Shown here: piece after piece, positions 17,102 to 26,144 of the stretch | Layout of the letters: each line of letters opens with the position of its first letter | How positions within the stretch are numbered: position 1 is the stretch's first letter | Origin: Aestuariirhabdus haliotis | GTDB lineage: Bacteria > Pseudomonadota > Gammaproteobacteria > Pseudomonadales > Aestuariirhabdaceae | Reading direction: 5' to 3' | NCBI RefSeq assembly: GCF_023509475.1 | Contig: NZ_JAKSDZ010000005.1 | Coordinates: forward strand, 1-64,000 | DNA: 64,000 nucleotides | Program-made: the position numbers and the translations under genes | Notes under the pieces: model-generated | Seen by the model: only the letters and a program-made list of their open reading frames with translations | Told to the model about the DNA's origin: nothing | Database searches by the model: none

Positions 17102-17926
17102 CTACAGCCAGCGTTTTCTGCGTTTATAGGATTTAAGTTCCTTGAAACTGCGGCGCTCTTCATTGCCACCTCCAAGGTAGAATTGTTTTACATCTTCATT
17201 TTCAAGCAGCTCCTGGCTAGTACCATCAAGAACCACTTTCCCCGATTCCATGATGTAACCATAATCCGCCGCTTTCAGAGCGTAGTTAGCATTCTGCTCA
17301 ACCAGCAGCATGGTAATTCCCTGCTCGCGGTTGATCTTTTCGATAATGCCAAAGACTTCTTTCACTAACAGAGGGGATAACCCCATCGAAGGCTCATCCA
17401 GCAAAATCATCTTGGGTCGTGCCATCAAGGCTCGACCAATAGCCAACATCTGCTGCTCCCCACCCGACAGGTACCCTGCAAGCCCCGTGCGCTCTTTAAG
17501 CCGCGGGAAGTACTCAAATACCATATCGATATCCTGCTGTATCTGTTTGTCTCGTCGAGTAAAAGCGCCGAGTCGTAAGTTTTCGATACAGGTCATATCC
17601 TCAATAATGCGACGACCTTCCATCACCTGGAAAATTCCGGATCGCACGATATCTTCAGCATCTTTGCGGTCGATACGCTCGCCCATAAACTGGATTTCTC
17701 CACGAGTCACGGCGCCATCTTCGGTTTTCAACAAGCCTGAAATTGCCTTAAGGGTGGTCGACTTGCCCGCGCCATTAGGGCCCAGCAAAGTGACAATTTT
17801 GCCCTGGGGCACCTCAATGCTAACGCCGCGCAATACCAGAATAACATCGTCATAAACCACTTCGATGTTGTTAACCGACAACATCGATGACGCTGTATCC
17901 GTGCTCTCAACTGCTTGCTGCATCAT
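17102..17926 (-). CDS. Liv-type ABC transporter ATP-binding protein (LivF-like)
   Basis: The 274-residue ATPase has Walker A GPNGAGKST, signature LSGGEQQ and Walker B ILLDEPS, and matches the LivF branch of high-affinity branched-chain amino acid importers. It energises uptake through the two permeases encoded upstream. An N-terminal extension of about 15 residues and a basic C-terminal tail (KSYKRRKR) go beyond the usual 235 residues. AGGTGG precedes the ATG. The operon also encodes two CoA ligases, so the imported compound is more likely a carboxylic acid than an amino acid. Confidence 0.9.
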   Translation of the reverse strand: MMQQAVESTDTASSMLSVNNIEVVYDDVILVLRGVSIEVPQGKIVTLLGPNGAGKSTTLKAISGLLKTEDGAVTRGEIQFMGERIDRKDAEDIVRSGIFQVMEGRRIIEDMTCIENLRLGAFTRRDKQIQQDIDMVFEYFPRLKERTGLAGYLSGGEQQMLAIGRALMARPKMILLDEPSMGLSPLLVKEVFGIIEKINREQGITMLLVEQNANYALKAADYGYIMESGKVVLDGTSQELLENEDVKQFYLGGGNEERRSFKELKSYKRRKRWL

Positions 17927-17988
17927 CTGTTTTCCACCTCAATTTTTGCAACCAAAGCGCCCGTCAGAAACAGGCGCCTGATAACAGA

Positions 17989-19230
17989 TTAATACCCGAG
18001 CCAGTCATCACGACGGGGCAAGGTTACCTGGGTCACACGTTCAATCTCGATGTCACCGCCATTGTAATTGCCCTTATAGATATTGACGGTGTTGATGCCA
18101 CGATGGTCTTCGGCCGTCCAGTTGGCGGGCAGGCAAACCCCTTCCAAGCCTTTGGGTACCCAGTTTTCACGGGCGTACATACCCTGCTTGATATTGGCGC
18201 CGGTAATACCGCCATTGGCCTTGGCCCACTCCATCGCCTCTTTCATGTAATAGGCCGAGCACACACCACGCACATAATGATGGCTACGAAATTCCGTTCC
18301 GGAAGGGTCGGATACTTTTGATATGTCACGTACCAGCGTCATGCCAGGGGCATCGTCTTCCCAGAACGGCGTCATTGCCGGGAAAATATAATCTTTCACA
18401 CCCGCACCTGCCGCTTCGAAAATTGGCTTATCGCCACCCCAGATATTGGACATAAACTGAACATCGGTACCGACCGTACCGCAGGACTTAATAAGGGAAA
18501 CCACGGAACCACCAAGATTGGCGATATAGGCATAGTTAGACTGCGAGTCCTTCAACGACAGGCATTGGGCTTTAAAATCACCCGGTTTCATAGACACCAC
18601 AATCGGCGGCATAACTTCGAAACCCAGTTCACCGGCATACTCAGCACAGGCTTCCTTGGGGGCATTAGGGTAAGGGTGGTTGTCACCTACGTGGGTGAAC
18701 TTGGGTTTTCCGGCCCCACCTTTATTTTTCCAGTCGTCGGCGGCCCATTGCACCAGGGCTCGACATCCATCTGAATAAGAAGCGCCATAGAAATAGTTAT
18801 AGGGTGCGGGTTTCTTGGTTTTTGGGTTTTTGCCAGTCGGGTCGGTCAGGTGTCCAGAGTAAGAGGCCGAATAAACGGGCACCTCATCCTTGGCAACAAA
18901 GGTGATTAATGCCTCTGTGTCGGCCGTCCCCCATCCCTGCATGGCTACCATATTTTTACGCGATACCCATTTTTTGTATGATGCAATCGCCTGCGGAACC
19001 TTATAAGCATAATCGACGGTTTCAAACTCCAGCCTGGTACCATCAATACCACCGTTAGCATCGATATAACCCAACGCATCACGAATACCATTGGCATAAT
19101 TTTTACCTACAAATGCGGTAGGCCCGGAGAGATCCGCCAGATGACCAACGAATACCGAATCTTGTGCTTGCAGCGCGCTGGTACTCAGGGCGCCGGCAAT
19201 CAATGTGCCGAATAAAACTCTTTTGTTCAT
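17989..19230 (-). CDS. Periplasmic substrate-binding protein of the Liv-type ABC transporter
   Basis: The 413-residue product has a clear signal peptide (MNKRVLFGTLIAGALSTSAL, cut near AQA) and the type I periplasmic binding fold: VGHLADLSGPTAFVGKNYANG at the start of the mature protein is the family's ligand-lobe motif. It delivers the ligand to the LivH/LivM-type permeases. The ATG at 19230 is used because the signal peptide begins there and AAAAGG precedes it; the frame stays open 25 codons upstream. It is longer than LivJ (about 345 mature residues), like proteins of this family that bind aromatic or other organic acids. Confidence 0.88.
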   Translation of the reverse strand: MNKRVLFGTLIAGALSTSALQAQDSVFVGHLADLSGPTAFVGKNYANGIRDALGYIDANGGIDGTRLEFETVDYAYKVPQAIASYKKWVSRKNMVAMQGWGTADTEALITFVAKDEVPVYSASYSGHLTDPTGKNPKTKKPAPYNYFYGASYSDGCRALVQWAADDWKNKGGAGKPKFTHVGDNHPYPNAPKEACAEYAGELGFEVMPPIVVSMKPGDFKAQCLSLKDSQSNYAYIANLGGSVVSLIKSCGTVGTDVQFMSNIWGGDKPIFEAAGAGVKDYIFPAMTPFWEDDAPGMTLVRDISKVSDPSGTEFRSHHYVRGVCSAYYMKEAMEWAKANGGITGANIKQGMYARENWVPKGLEGVCLPANWTAEDHRGINTVNIYKGNYNGGDIEIERVTQVTLPRRDDWLGY

Positions 19231-19332
19231 TGCAGGATACCTTTTCTTGTTGTTGTAGAATCCGGAGACAACTAACACCGGCGAGTTGGGATTCTCACCC
19301 ACCATTTCTTGATCGATTCATAGTGCCATCGA

Positions 19333-20406
19333 CTAATAAGAGAATGGATAAAACTTCCAGTAGGACTTCACTTGCTGCCAACGGTGGGCCAGTCCTTCCG
19401 GCTCAAAAATCAGGAACAAGATAATCACCAAACCAATACTCATCTCTTTTAAATACGCCAAACCGTCGGTAAAGGCGGTACTGCCACCCCAGCTGGTTGC
19501 CGATAGCAGACCTACTATGCCTTCGAGCATTTCCGGCAACATGACCATAAATATGGTTCCCATCAAGGCGCCCTTTACCGATCCTAGACCACCAATAATG
19601 ATCATTGCCAGGAACTGAATCGACATCAAAATGGTAAAGCCTTCGGCGGAAACAAAGCCCAGATAATGGCCATAGAGTGCACCACCAATACCGGCATAAA
19701 ACGAAGAGACACCAAAGGAGAGCAAGCGATATTTTGTCAGGTTAATGCCCATAATTTCGGCAGAGAGATAATGATCCCTGACCGCGACAAAGGCCCGACC
19801 ATCGCGAGTTCGCATCAAGTTAGTGCCCCACAAATACATGGTCACCAGAGCAAACAGGGCGATATACCAGAAGCTTTGATCATTGGTAAACTCATAGCCA
19901 AAAATGGCTACTGGCGGCGCCGCCGCACCATAAGAGCCACCGGTAAACCAGTCAGCACGAGCAAAAAAGTCTTCCAGAATAAATTGTGCTGCGAGAGTCG
20001 CAATGGCCAGATACAGCCCTTTGATGCGAGCCGCCGGTGAGCCAAAGATCATACCAACGATCATTGTCATATAACCGGCCAGCGGAATGCAGAAAAATAC
20101 CGGAATACCAAAGCTGTTGTGCAACCAGGCCGATGCAAAGGCGCCGAAGCCGAAAAACGCGCCGTGGCCCAAAGAGATTTGCCCGGTAAATCCAACCAGA
20201 ATATTGAGGCCGAGCGCTGCAATACCCAAGTAAGCCACCTGAATGCCGAGAGTCAGGAAATAGGCATCAAGAATAAAAGGAGCCAAACAAAGCAAGGCTA
20301 TTGTTGCTATGGCCAAATAAAGCGTCGTGCGTGTTTCGAAGATAGTTCTATCTTCAGCATAACTGGTGCGAAAATCACCACAGGGTCTCATTGATACAGT
20401 CGACAT
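19333..20406 (-). CDS. Liv-type ABC transporter permease (LivM-like)
   Basis: A 357-residue membrane protein with about 8-10 hydrophobic helices and the LivM motifs LNILVGFTGQISLGHGAFFG near residue 85 and FLAMIIIGGLGSVKGALMGT in the C-terminal half (the coupling region). AGGGAG precedes the ATG. It lies 12 bases after the LivH-like gene and 102 bases before the binding-protein start. Function as the second permease subunit is inferred from the complete transporter set. Confidence 0.9.
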   Translation of the reverse strand: MSTVSMRPCGDFRTSYAEDRTIFETRTTLYLAIATIALLCLAPFILDAYFLTLGIQVAYLGIAALGLNILVGFTGQISLGHGAFFGFGAFASAWLHNSFGIPVFFCIPLAGYMTMIVGMIFGSPAARIKGLYLAIATLAAQFILEDFFARADWFTGGSYGAAAPPVAIFGYEFTNDQSFWYIALFALVTMYLWGTNLMRTRDGRAFVAVRDHYLSAEIMGINLTKYRLLSFGVSSFYAGIGGALYGHYLGFVSAEGFTILMSIQFLAMIIIGGLGSVKGALMGTIFMVMLPEMLEGIVGLLSATSWGGSTAFTDGLAYLKEMSIGLVIILFLIFEPEGLAHRWQQVKSYWKFYPFSY

Positions 20407-20417
20407 ATTGGTTCTCC

Positions 20418-21311
20418 CTAGATCCGCTCGATATCTTTGGTCCCGAACAGACCATAGGGTTTAATACAGAGGATAATGATCAACACGTAGAAAGGTGCAA
20501 TCGAATACAGGTTGCCTACATGCAAATATTGGCTATCGATAAACTCGGCCACATTTTCCAGCACACCAATAATCAGGCCACCGACCACACCGCCAACAAT
20601 GGAATCCAGACCTCCCAGAATCACGGCGGGAAACACTTTGATACCAATCACCGACAGCGCATCGGATACGCCATTAACCATGCCGATAACAATACCGGCG
20701 GTTGCCGACACGACCGCAGATATCGCCCAGCTCATGGCAAACACCCGCTTAACTGAAATACCCAGACTCTGTGCCACCTGCTGGTCGAACGCTGTCGCCC
20801 GCATAGCGAGGCCCATTCTGGAATGCTTAAAAAACCAGTAAAACGAGGCCATGATCACGATCGAGATCACCAGGCTCATAATATAGGCAAATTCAATATT
20901 GAGACCGGCAATTGTCACGACTTCGGTATCAAATACGCGAGGATAACTTTCCGCCGAAACACCGAAGATCCATTTCATCAGCGCCTGGAAAAATATCGAC
21001 AATCCGATCGTGACCATGATGACTGAAATGATCGGCTCTCCGATCAAGGGGCGAAGCACAATGACTTGCAACAACACGCCGAACGCCATCATGAACACCA
21101 GTGTTAGCAAGAACCCTATAAAGAAAGGTAACTGAAAATGCACCAGAAAGGCCCAGCAAACCCAGGCACCGATCAGTAGAAACTCGCCCTGAGCAAAATT
21201 GACAATCTGGGTCGATTTATAAATCAGTACGAAACACATCGCGATCACGCCATACAGCATGCCAACAATAAGGCCGTTCAATACCAATTGAAGCAATAAT
21301 TCCCAATTCAT
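20418..21311 (-). CDS. Liv-type ABC transporter permease (LivH-like)
   Basis: A 297-residue protein with about eight membrane helices and the LivH N-terminal pattern LNGLIVGMLYGVIAMCFVLI and IVNFAQGEFLL, with the C-terminal AVILGGLDSIVGGVVGGLI permease motif. Its ATG overlaps the CoA ligase stop by four bases (ATGA), so it is translationally coupled to that ligase. This direct joining of a ligase and a permease frame supports a shared substrate. Confidence 0.92.
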   Translation of the reverse strand: MNWELLLQLVLNGLIVGMLYGVIAMCFVLIYKSTQIVNFAQGEFLLIGAWVCWAFLVHFQLPFFIGFLLTLVFMMAFGVLLQVIVLRPLIGEPIISVIMVTIGLSIFFQALMKWIFGVSAESYPRVFDTEVVTIAGLNIEFAYIMSLVISIVIMASFYWFFKHSRMGLAMRATAFDQQVAQSLGISVKRVFAMSWAISAVVSATAGIVIGMVNGVSDALSVIGIKVFPAVILGGLDSIVGGVVGGLIIGVLENVAEFIDSQYLHVGNLYSIAPFYVLIIILCIKPYGLFGTKDIERI

Positions 21312-23281
21312 GAAGCGATCCTCCGTGCTTTCTCCGTCGATTGGCTAGATGCAGACTGAGCATCATCCGCAGCAATCAACTCCTCCACCTTCAACGATGT
21401 TTTAATTCGCGACCTTGTCCCATCCTGAAAGGTAATCACCGTATCGACATCCACATGATCAGAGCCGGAGTAGATGGATTCGATAATATCTTCGTATTTT
21501 TCTCCAATGACTCCCCGTCGAACTTTTCGGGTTCGAGTCAGTTCGCCATCATCAGCATCAAGCTCCTTGTACAGCAACAGAAACCTTTTAATGCGCTGGG
21601 CTTCGGGTAGAGTCTGGTTGACGGAGTTCACCTCATCACGCAGTAATTCATACACCGCTTCATGTGCTGACAGGTTGGTATAGTTGGTAAAAGCCAAGCC
21701 TCTCTGTTCAGCCCATTTGGAGACAACACTGAAGCGTATGCAAATAATGGCGGAAAGATGAGGTCGCTGGTTACCCAACACCACCGCCTCGGCAATAAAG
21801 GGCGAAAACTTGAGTTTGTTTTCAATAAATTGGGGTGAATATCGGTAGCCTTGATCGGTTTGAGCCAGATCTTTAAGGCGATCAATCACCACCAGATGCT
21901 GATTCTCTTGCTTAAAATAGCCCGCGTCGCCGGTATGCATCCAACCATCTTTGACATCATCCTGGTAAGCCTCGGCGTTTTTATAATAACCACTGAACAT
22001 ACCGCTGGTTCGAGCGATGATCTCGCCCACACCATTATCATCCGGGTTGATGACTTGAATCTCAGCATTATCGAACACCATCCCCACGCTGTCGTAGTCG
22101 ATATCATTGCCACGATGAATCGTATAGGCACCACATAGTTCGGTCTGGCCATAGAGTTGGCGCAGAGGCACACCAATTGCCTGAAAAAAACGAAAAGTAT
22201 CTGGCCCCATGGCAGCACCGCCGGTCGCGGCACTGCGCAGATGAGTGAAACCCAGGCGATCCCGAAGTGCCCGTAACAGTATCCATTCGGCCAAACGAGA
22301 ACGGTCTCCCTTGTCGAGCGCCTTATACGCACGCTTCATACCCCATTCATACAGTTTTTGTTTCAAGGGCGTGGAGTCGAGCATGCGAGCACGCACGTCA
22401 GCAACAATGTTTTCCCATACCCGCGGTGCCAACAAGACGAAATGCGGACCAATTTCTCGAAGGTCCGCCATCAGAGTCTCTTGCTCTTCCACAAAGTTGA
22501 CAATTTGCCGACTGATCAGGCTTTGTCCCACTGCGTACACTTGCTCCATAATCCAGGGCAGTGGCAGAACAGATACGTAATTATCACCAGGCGCTTTGCC
22601 ATCAGCTCGCAAGTAAGCCGCACAATGGTTCAGAAATGACCCCGAGTGCAACATGGCCATTTTAGGCTTGGAGGTGGTGCCTGAGGTAGTGCAAAGTATT
22701 GATAAATCCTCACCTTTTGTCGCATCCACCAGCGAGGCATAAGCCAGCGGATTTTCACGATCCAGTTCTCTGCCGATGTCATAAAGCTTTTCGACATCCA
22801 GCAATCTTGAATCTTCATATTTGCGCATGCCCCGAGCATCGCAATAAACGATAAATTCAACAGAAGGAATTTGCTCGCCCAGTTCAAGTAGCTTGTCACA
22901 TTGTTCTTCATCTTCGGCAATAATGACCCTGGCCTCGGCATAATTGATCAGGTAAGCCACCTCTTCATGCATTGAGTCCTGATAGATCCCGAGCGAAGAG
23001 CAACGCAGCGCATGCGCCGTCACCTCACCCCAAATCCATTCAGGACGGTTCTCACCTAGCAAGCCAATCACATCGCCTTGATTGATACCCAACGACTGCA
23101 AACCCAGGGTCATCCATTTGACACGATCGTTGTAATCTGACCAGGTGAATTCATTCCAGATGCCGAACTCTTTTTCCCGCATCGCAACCTGGTCGCCAAA
23201 GCTGGCGGCGTTATAAGCCAATACTTTCGGAAAGGTATCGAAGCGTTCGACATCGACATAATCGGTCTTCAAGGCTGTCAT
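21308..23281 (-). CDS. AMP-dependent acyl-CoA synthetase (long-chain fatty-acid-CoA ligase type)
   Basis: The 657-residue protein is an adenylate-forming CoA ligase. It has the P-loop-like motif CTTSGTTSKPKMAML near residue 193, the YGQTELCGAY motif near residue 379 and TGDAGYF near residue 457, followed by VIDRLKDLAQTDQGYRYSPQFIE. It resembles the ACSBG/FadD15 group of long-chain ligases. Its start overlaps the LivG-like stop by one base (TAATG) and its stop overlaps the LivH-like start, so it lies inside the transporter operon. Substrate chain type is unknown. Confidence 0.9.
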   Translation of the reverse strand: MTALKTDYVDVERFDTFPKVLAYNAASFGDQVAMREKEFGIWNEFTWSDYNDRVKWMTLGLQSLGINQGDVIGLLGENRPEWIWGEVTAHALRCSSLGIYQDSMHEEVAYLINYAEARVIIAEDEEQCDKLLELGEQIPSVEFIVYCDARGMRKYEDSRLLDVEKLYDIGRELDRENPLAYASLVDATKGEDLSILCTTSGTTSKPKMAMLHSGSFLNHCAAYLRADGKAPGDNYVSVLPLPWIMEQVYAVGQSLISRQIVNFVEEQETLMADLREIGPHFVLLAPRVWENIVADVRARMLDSTPLKQKLYEWGMKRAYKALDKGDRSRLAEWILLRALRDRLGFTHLRSAATGGAAMGPDTFRFFQAIGVPLRQLYGQTELCGAYTIHRGNDIDYDSVGMVFDNAEIQVINPDDNGVGEIIARTSGMFSGYYKNAEAYQDDVKDGWMHTGDAGYFKQENQHLVVIDRLKDLAQTDQGYRYSPQFIENKLKFSPFIAEAVVLGNQRPHLSAIICIRFSVVSKWAEQRGLAFTNYTNLSAHEAVYELLRDEVNSVNQTLPEAQRIKRFLLLYKELDADDGELTRTRKVRRGVIGEKYEDIIESIYSGSDHVDVDTVITFQDGTRSRIKTSLKVEELIAADDAQSASSQSTEKARRIAS

Positions 23282-24087
23282 TATGCAACCTCCTCGTCAT
23301 CGCTCGGAATCGAATCATCTTCACCTAGATAAGCTTTTTGAACATGTTCATTCGCCATCACTTCGTCGGGCATGCCTTCGGCCACTTTCTTACCAAAATC
23401 CAACACCATCACACGATCAGAGATATCCATGACGACGCCCATATCATGTTCAATCATCGTTACCGTCATACCAAACTCTTCATTCAGATCCATAATGTAA
23501 CGAGCCATATCCTCTTTCTCTTCCAGATTCATTCCCGCCATGGGCTCGTCCAAAAGAATCAAATCTGGCTTGAGAGCAATCGCCCGGGCCAACTCCACGC
23601 GTTTACGCAGACCATAGGACAGCGTTCCCGCAACAGCTTTGCGTATATGAGTAATTTCCAGAAAGTCGATAATGTCTTCGACTGCACGTCGATGTGCCAA
23701 CTCTTCGCGCTTGGCTGGAGAAAACCAGTACAAGGGTCCGGTGAAGAAATTGTTCTTCAGCATATGGTGACGCCCGACCATAATGTTATCGAGCACGGTC
23801 ATATGTCCAAACAGAGCAAGGTTTTGAAAAGTCCGACCAACACCCAGTTCCGCACGGGCATTGGGTTTTAAACGGGTCACATCTTTTCCAGCAAACAAAA
23901 TTTGACCTTCATTCGGCGAGTAGCGTCCCGACACACAATTAAGCATCGACGTCTTACCCGCACCGTTGGGGCCAATAATAGAGAAGATCTCACCTTTGTT
24001 GACCGAGAAACCAACGTCCGTCAGTGCCTTAACGCCACCAAACCTGAGCGATACATTCTCTACTTGTAATAAGGGGGTGGTGCTCAT
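23281..24087 (-). CDS. Liv-type ABC transporter ATP-binding protein (LivG-like)
   Basis: The 268-residue ATPase has Walker A GPNGAGKTS, a signature region LSYGLRKRVELARA and Walker B LILLDEPMAGMN, as in LivG. The signature reads LSYGLRKR instead of LSGGQQ, which is usual for this subgroup. It has an acidic C-terminal tail (GEDDSIPSDDEEVA). GGAGG lies upstream of the ATG. It is the first gene of the seven-gene operon, and its stop overlaps the CoA ligase start. Confidence 0.92.
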   Translation of the reverse strand: MSTTPLLQVENVSLRFGGVKALTDVGFSVNKGEIFSIIGPNGAGKTSMLNCVSGRYSPNEGQILFAGKDVTRLKPNARAELGVGRTFQNLALFGHMTVLDNIMVGRHHMLKNNFFTGPLYWFSPAKREELAHRRAVEDIIDFLEITHIRKAVAGTLSYGLRKRVELARAIALKPDLILLDEPMAGMNLEEKEDMARYIMDLNEEFGMTVTMIEHDMGVVMDISDRVMVLDFGKKVAEGMPDEVMANEHVQKAYLGEDDSIPSDDEEVA

Positions 24088-24419
24088 AGCGATGTGCCTC
24101 CCAAAGAAAAGGAGGTGGATTGTTTAACAAAAGCGCTATTTCCTGAGCCTGACTCCGGGTTAACGGTCGCAGGGGGATTCCCAAGCAAGCCGCCCAGACC
24201 GCAAGGCTGCCCAATAACCGTTGTACGATACATAGCATCCATATTATGACCCTGTTTGTTGTTATTTTTTCACTGGGTGTCATCGATTATGCCAGCCCCG
24301 CGTAGCGCAGGGATTGATTATATTGCCTAAGAGATGGACAATATTGCGATTAATGATCAGGATAGCCCAAGCCCTGAGCTAACGGTCCCCACAACACTAT
24401 AGACTTTAGGAGCAGGACG
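24088..24419. other. 332-base divergent region between the Liv-type operon and the DUF3820 gene
   Basis: No gene or stable RNA is recognised. On the minus strand a TATAAT occurs at 24317-24322, but no -35 sits at a good distance. On the plus strand TGAGCT (24375-24380), 17 bases, TATAGA (24398-24403) is a weak candidate promoter for the DUF3820 gene. The operon leader on the minus side could be more than 200 bases long. Confidence 0.35.
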
Positions 24420-24662
24420 GTGGAGACAATCACACCCGATCCGGAAAAGTTGATTGAGCTGGTTAATGAACGCATGCCATTCGGAAAATATCAGGGATGG
24501 CGCCTGAAAGACCTACCAGAACCCTATCTGGTTTGGTTCAACCAGCAAGGGTTCCCCAAGGGGCGGCTTGGGCGGCAACTGCAATCATTGTATGAAATCA
24601 AACTGAACGGTCTTGAGACCCTGTTGGACGGCCTCGCAACCAAGCTTAGCGACCAAAACTAG
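24420..24662 (+). CDS. DUF3820 family small protein
   Basis: The 80-residue protein matches the DUF3820 family (sometimes called putative quorum-sensing-regulated virulence factor), with the core MPFGKYQGWRLKDLPEPYLV and the WFNQQGFPKGRLG stretch. It is soluble, without a signal peptide. The GTG start has AGGAG at a suitable distance. It stands alone between the Liv-type operon (divergent) and a convergent secreted protein gene. The molecular role of the family is not established. Confidence 0.85.
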   Translation: METITPDPEKLIELVNERMPFGKYQGWRLKDLPEPYLVWFNQQGFPKGRLGRQLQSLYEIKLNGLETLLDGLATKLSDQN

Positions 24663-24734
24663 AAGGCGGCCGATGTTCGTTTCCATGACCGCGAATGACA
24701 AATACCAACAGCCGATCCCCCTCCCGACGTTGGG

Positions 24735-25091
24735 CTACTGACCCGGCTCTTCGATGTACTCCCAACCTCTACTGGTATAGATCCAGCTCGACCCATTGAC
24801 GACACTGAAGCGAAAAATCACCAGTCCCTGGGACGAATCTGTCAGTTGCAGCCGATAACTGGGGCTTTCATAAAGGTTTTTACTGCCAGTTTCATTCATC
24901 GCAAGCCAGGCACTGCCATCGAAATGCCAGGTATTGCCACTGAGGGTATTCAGCTTCAGGGTGACCGGCTGGCCGTCCAGAGCCGAGCTGGCACTATAGA
25001 GTTCAAAATCACCTTCCGGTTCTGCGTACGCAAGCTGGCAGGACAAACCGACCAACATCACCGCCATTACTGCCCACTGCCTGAATTCCAC
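24735..25091 (-). CDS. Small secreted protein of unknown function
   Basis: The 118-residue product has a signal peptide (MEFRQWAVMAVMLVGLSCQL, likely cut after AYA) and a mature domain of about 95 residues rich in Trp, Ser and beta-strand pattern (NTWHFDGSAWLAM, SSWIYTSRGWEYI). There are no cysteine pairs in the mature part and no membrane helix after the signal. I do not recognise the family. The frame is credible because of the signal peptide and an even codon pattern, and it stands convergent to the DUF3820 gene. Confidence 0.65.
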   Translation of the reverse strand: MEFRQWAVMAVMLVGLSCQLAYAEPEGDFELYSASSALDGQPVTLKLNTLSGNTWHFDGSAWLAMNETGSKNLYESPSYRLQLTDSSQGLVIFRFSVVNGSSWIYTSRGWEYIEEPGQ

Positions 25092-25283
25092 TCTCTACTC
25101 CTTGGCTAATACTGCAATTGTTGCCCGTTACTCCCGGCTAGCGATATGATGACAAAAGCATCGACACCTGATATCCCTTGCCCCATGGGCAGCCAGATAA
25201 GCGTTGTCAGGCTATCAAGCCATCAACACTCCGCCTTGGCCGAGTGCCTGTTTAACTTACCCCGCCGGGGAAATAATGCAACC

Positions 25284-26081
25284 ATGAGTGATCAGCCTAC
25301 CGACCCGGAACTCAATAAGAGTGATATTCCTGCCGACGGCACCACCACTAATGGCGTTGATGAGCCTACGTCCGTCAAGCGCACCGTGCGTGAAGAGCTC
25401 AATACACCGGCACATCAACGAATTGAAGAGGAATTTGAAGAGGCTTGCGCGCGACTGTCCGAGCTGGATTACGAATTACTGGGCATGACGAATATGCCCT
25501 CCGAAAGTGATCTTGAAGATGCCCGCCACTATCGCTCCATCTGGCATAGTGCATTGATGGCGGTCAGCGCACTGTTGATTCTCTGTATTCTGGATTACCT
25601 GCCAGCATGGCTCGGCGGTATCACCAGTGCATTGTTATTTGCCCTGGCAGTTGGCTACTTTGATGGACTGATACCGATCATCCCCGGGGGCAACCGTTAT
25701 GTACACTTATTACGCCAACGGCAGCGTTACCACCTAAGGCTTCGCGACTATGTTCGCCAGCTCGAAGGCAGCTACGGTTACATCCACACCTTGCAGCCCC
25801 TGCAACAACTGAATCCGAATCTGGAAAAGCACTATTTCAACAAGCTCTGCTCCCTGTCCCGTAAAGGACTGCTGGCACAACAAATCAGCTCGCTAGAAAA
25901 TTTGCGCCTTTACTACCAGTTTCTTATTGAAGCCGGTAATGCTAACCAGATACGCGAACAACTTAAATTGAAGGAGCAAATGGAGCAGGAAGCCCAGAAC
26001 ATGGCTCCACCGGAAGCAGAGCCGGTGCCCACCGCCGAAAACATGGCAGAACCAACCGATGACAGCGCTACCAGCCCATAA
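25284..26081 (+). CDS. Membrane protein of unknown function with two helices and coiled coil
   Basis: The 265-residue protein has an acidic, disordered N-terminus, a helical segment (about residues 35-75), two close hydrophobic helices (about residues 90-135: LMAVSALLILCILDYLP and GGITSALLFALAVGYF), a helical cytoplasmic region rich in Leu, Arg and Gln, and an acidic Pro/Glu tail. The ATG at 25284 is used since it starts the acidic segment; its GGGG is 11-14 bases away, so the ATG at 25185 in the same frame remains possible. I do not recognise the family. Confidence 0.65.
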   Translation: MSDQPTDPELNKSDIPADGTTTNGVDEPTSVKRTVREELNTPAHQRIEEEFEEACARLSELDYELLGMTNMPSESDLEDARHYRSIWHSALMAVSALLILCILDYLPAWLGGITSALLFALAVGYFDGLIPIIPGGNRYVHLLRQRQRYHLRLRDYVRQLEGSYGYIHTLQPLQQLNPNLEKHYFNKLCSLSRKGLLAQQISSLENLRLYYQFLIEAGNANQIREQLKLKEQMEQEAQNMAPPEAEPVPTAENMAEPTDDSATSP

Positions 26082-26144
26082 TATACTTCGGGTGCGCGAC
26101 ACCTAAATATAAAGACAACAACTCAAGCGCGATCAGGGGATATA

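Noticed and set aside
23338-23871. 177-codon open frame antisense to the LivG-like gene
   Set aside because: Shadow of a complete ABC ATPase with all its motifs.
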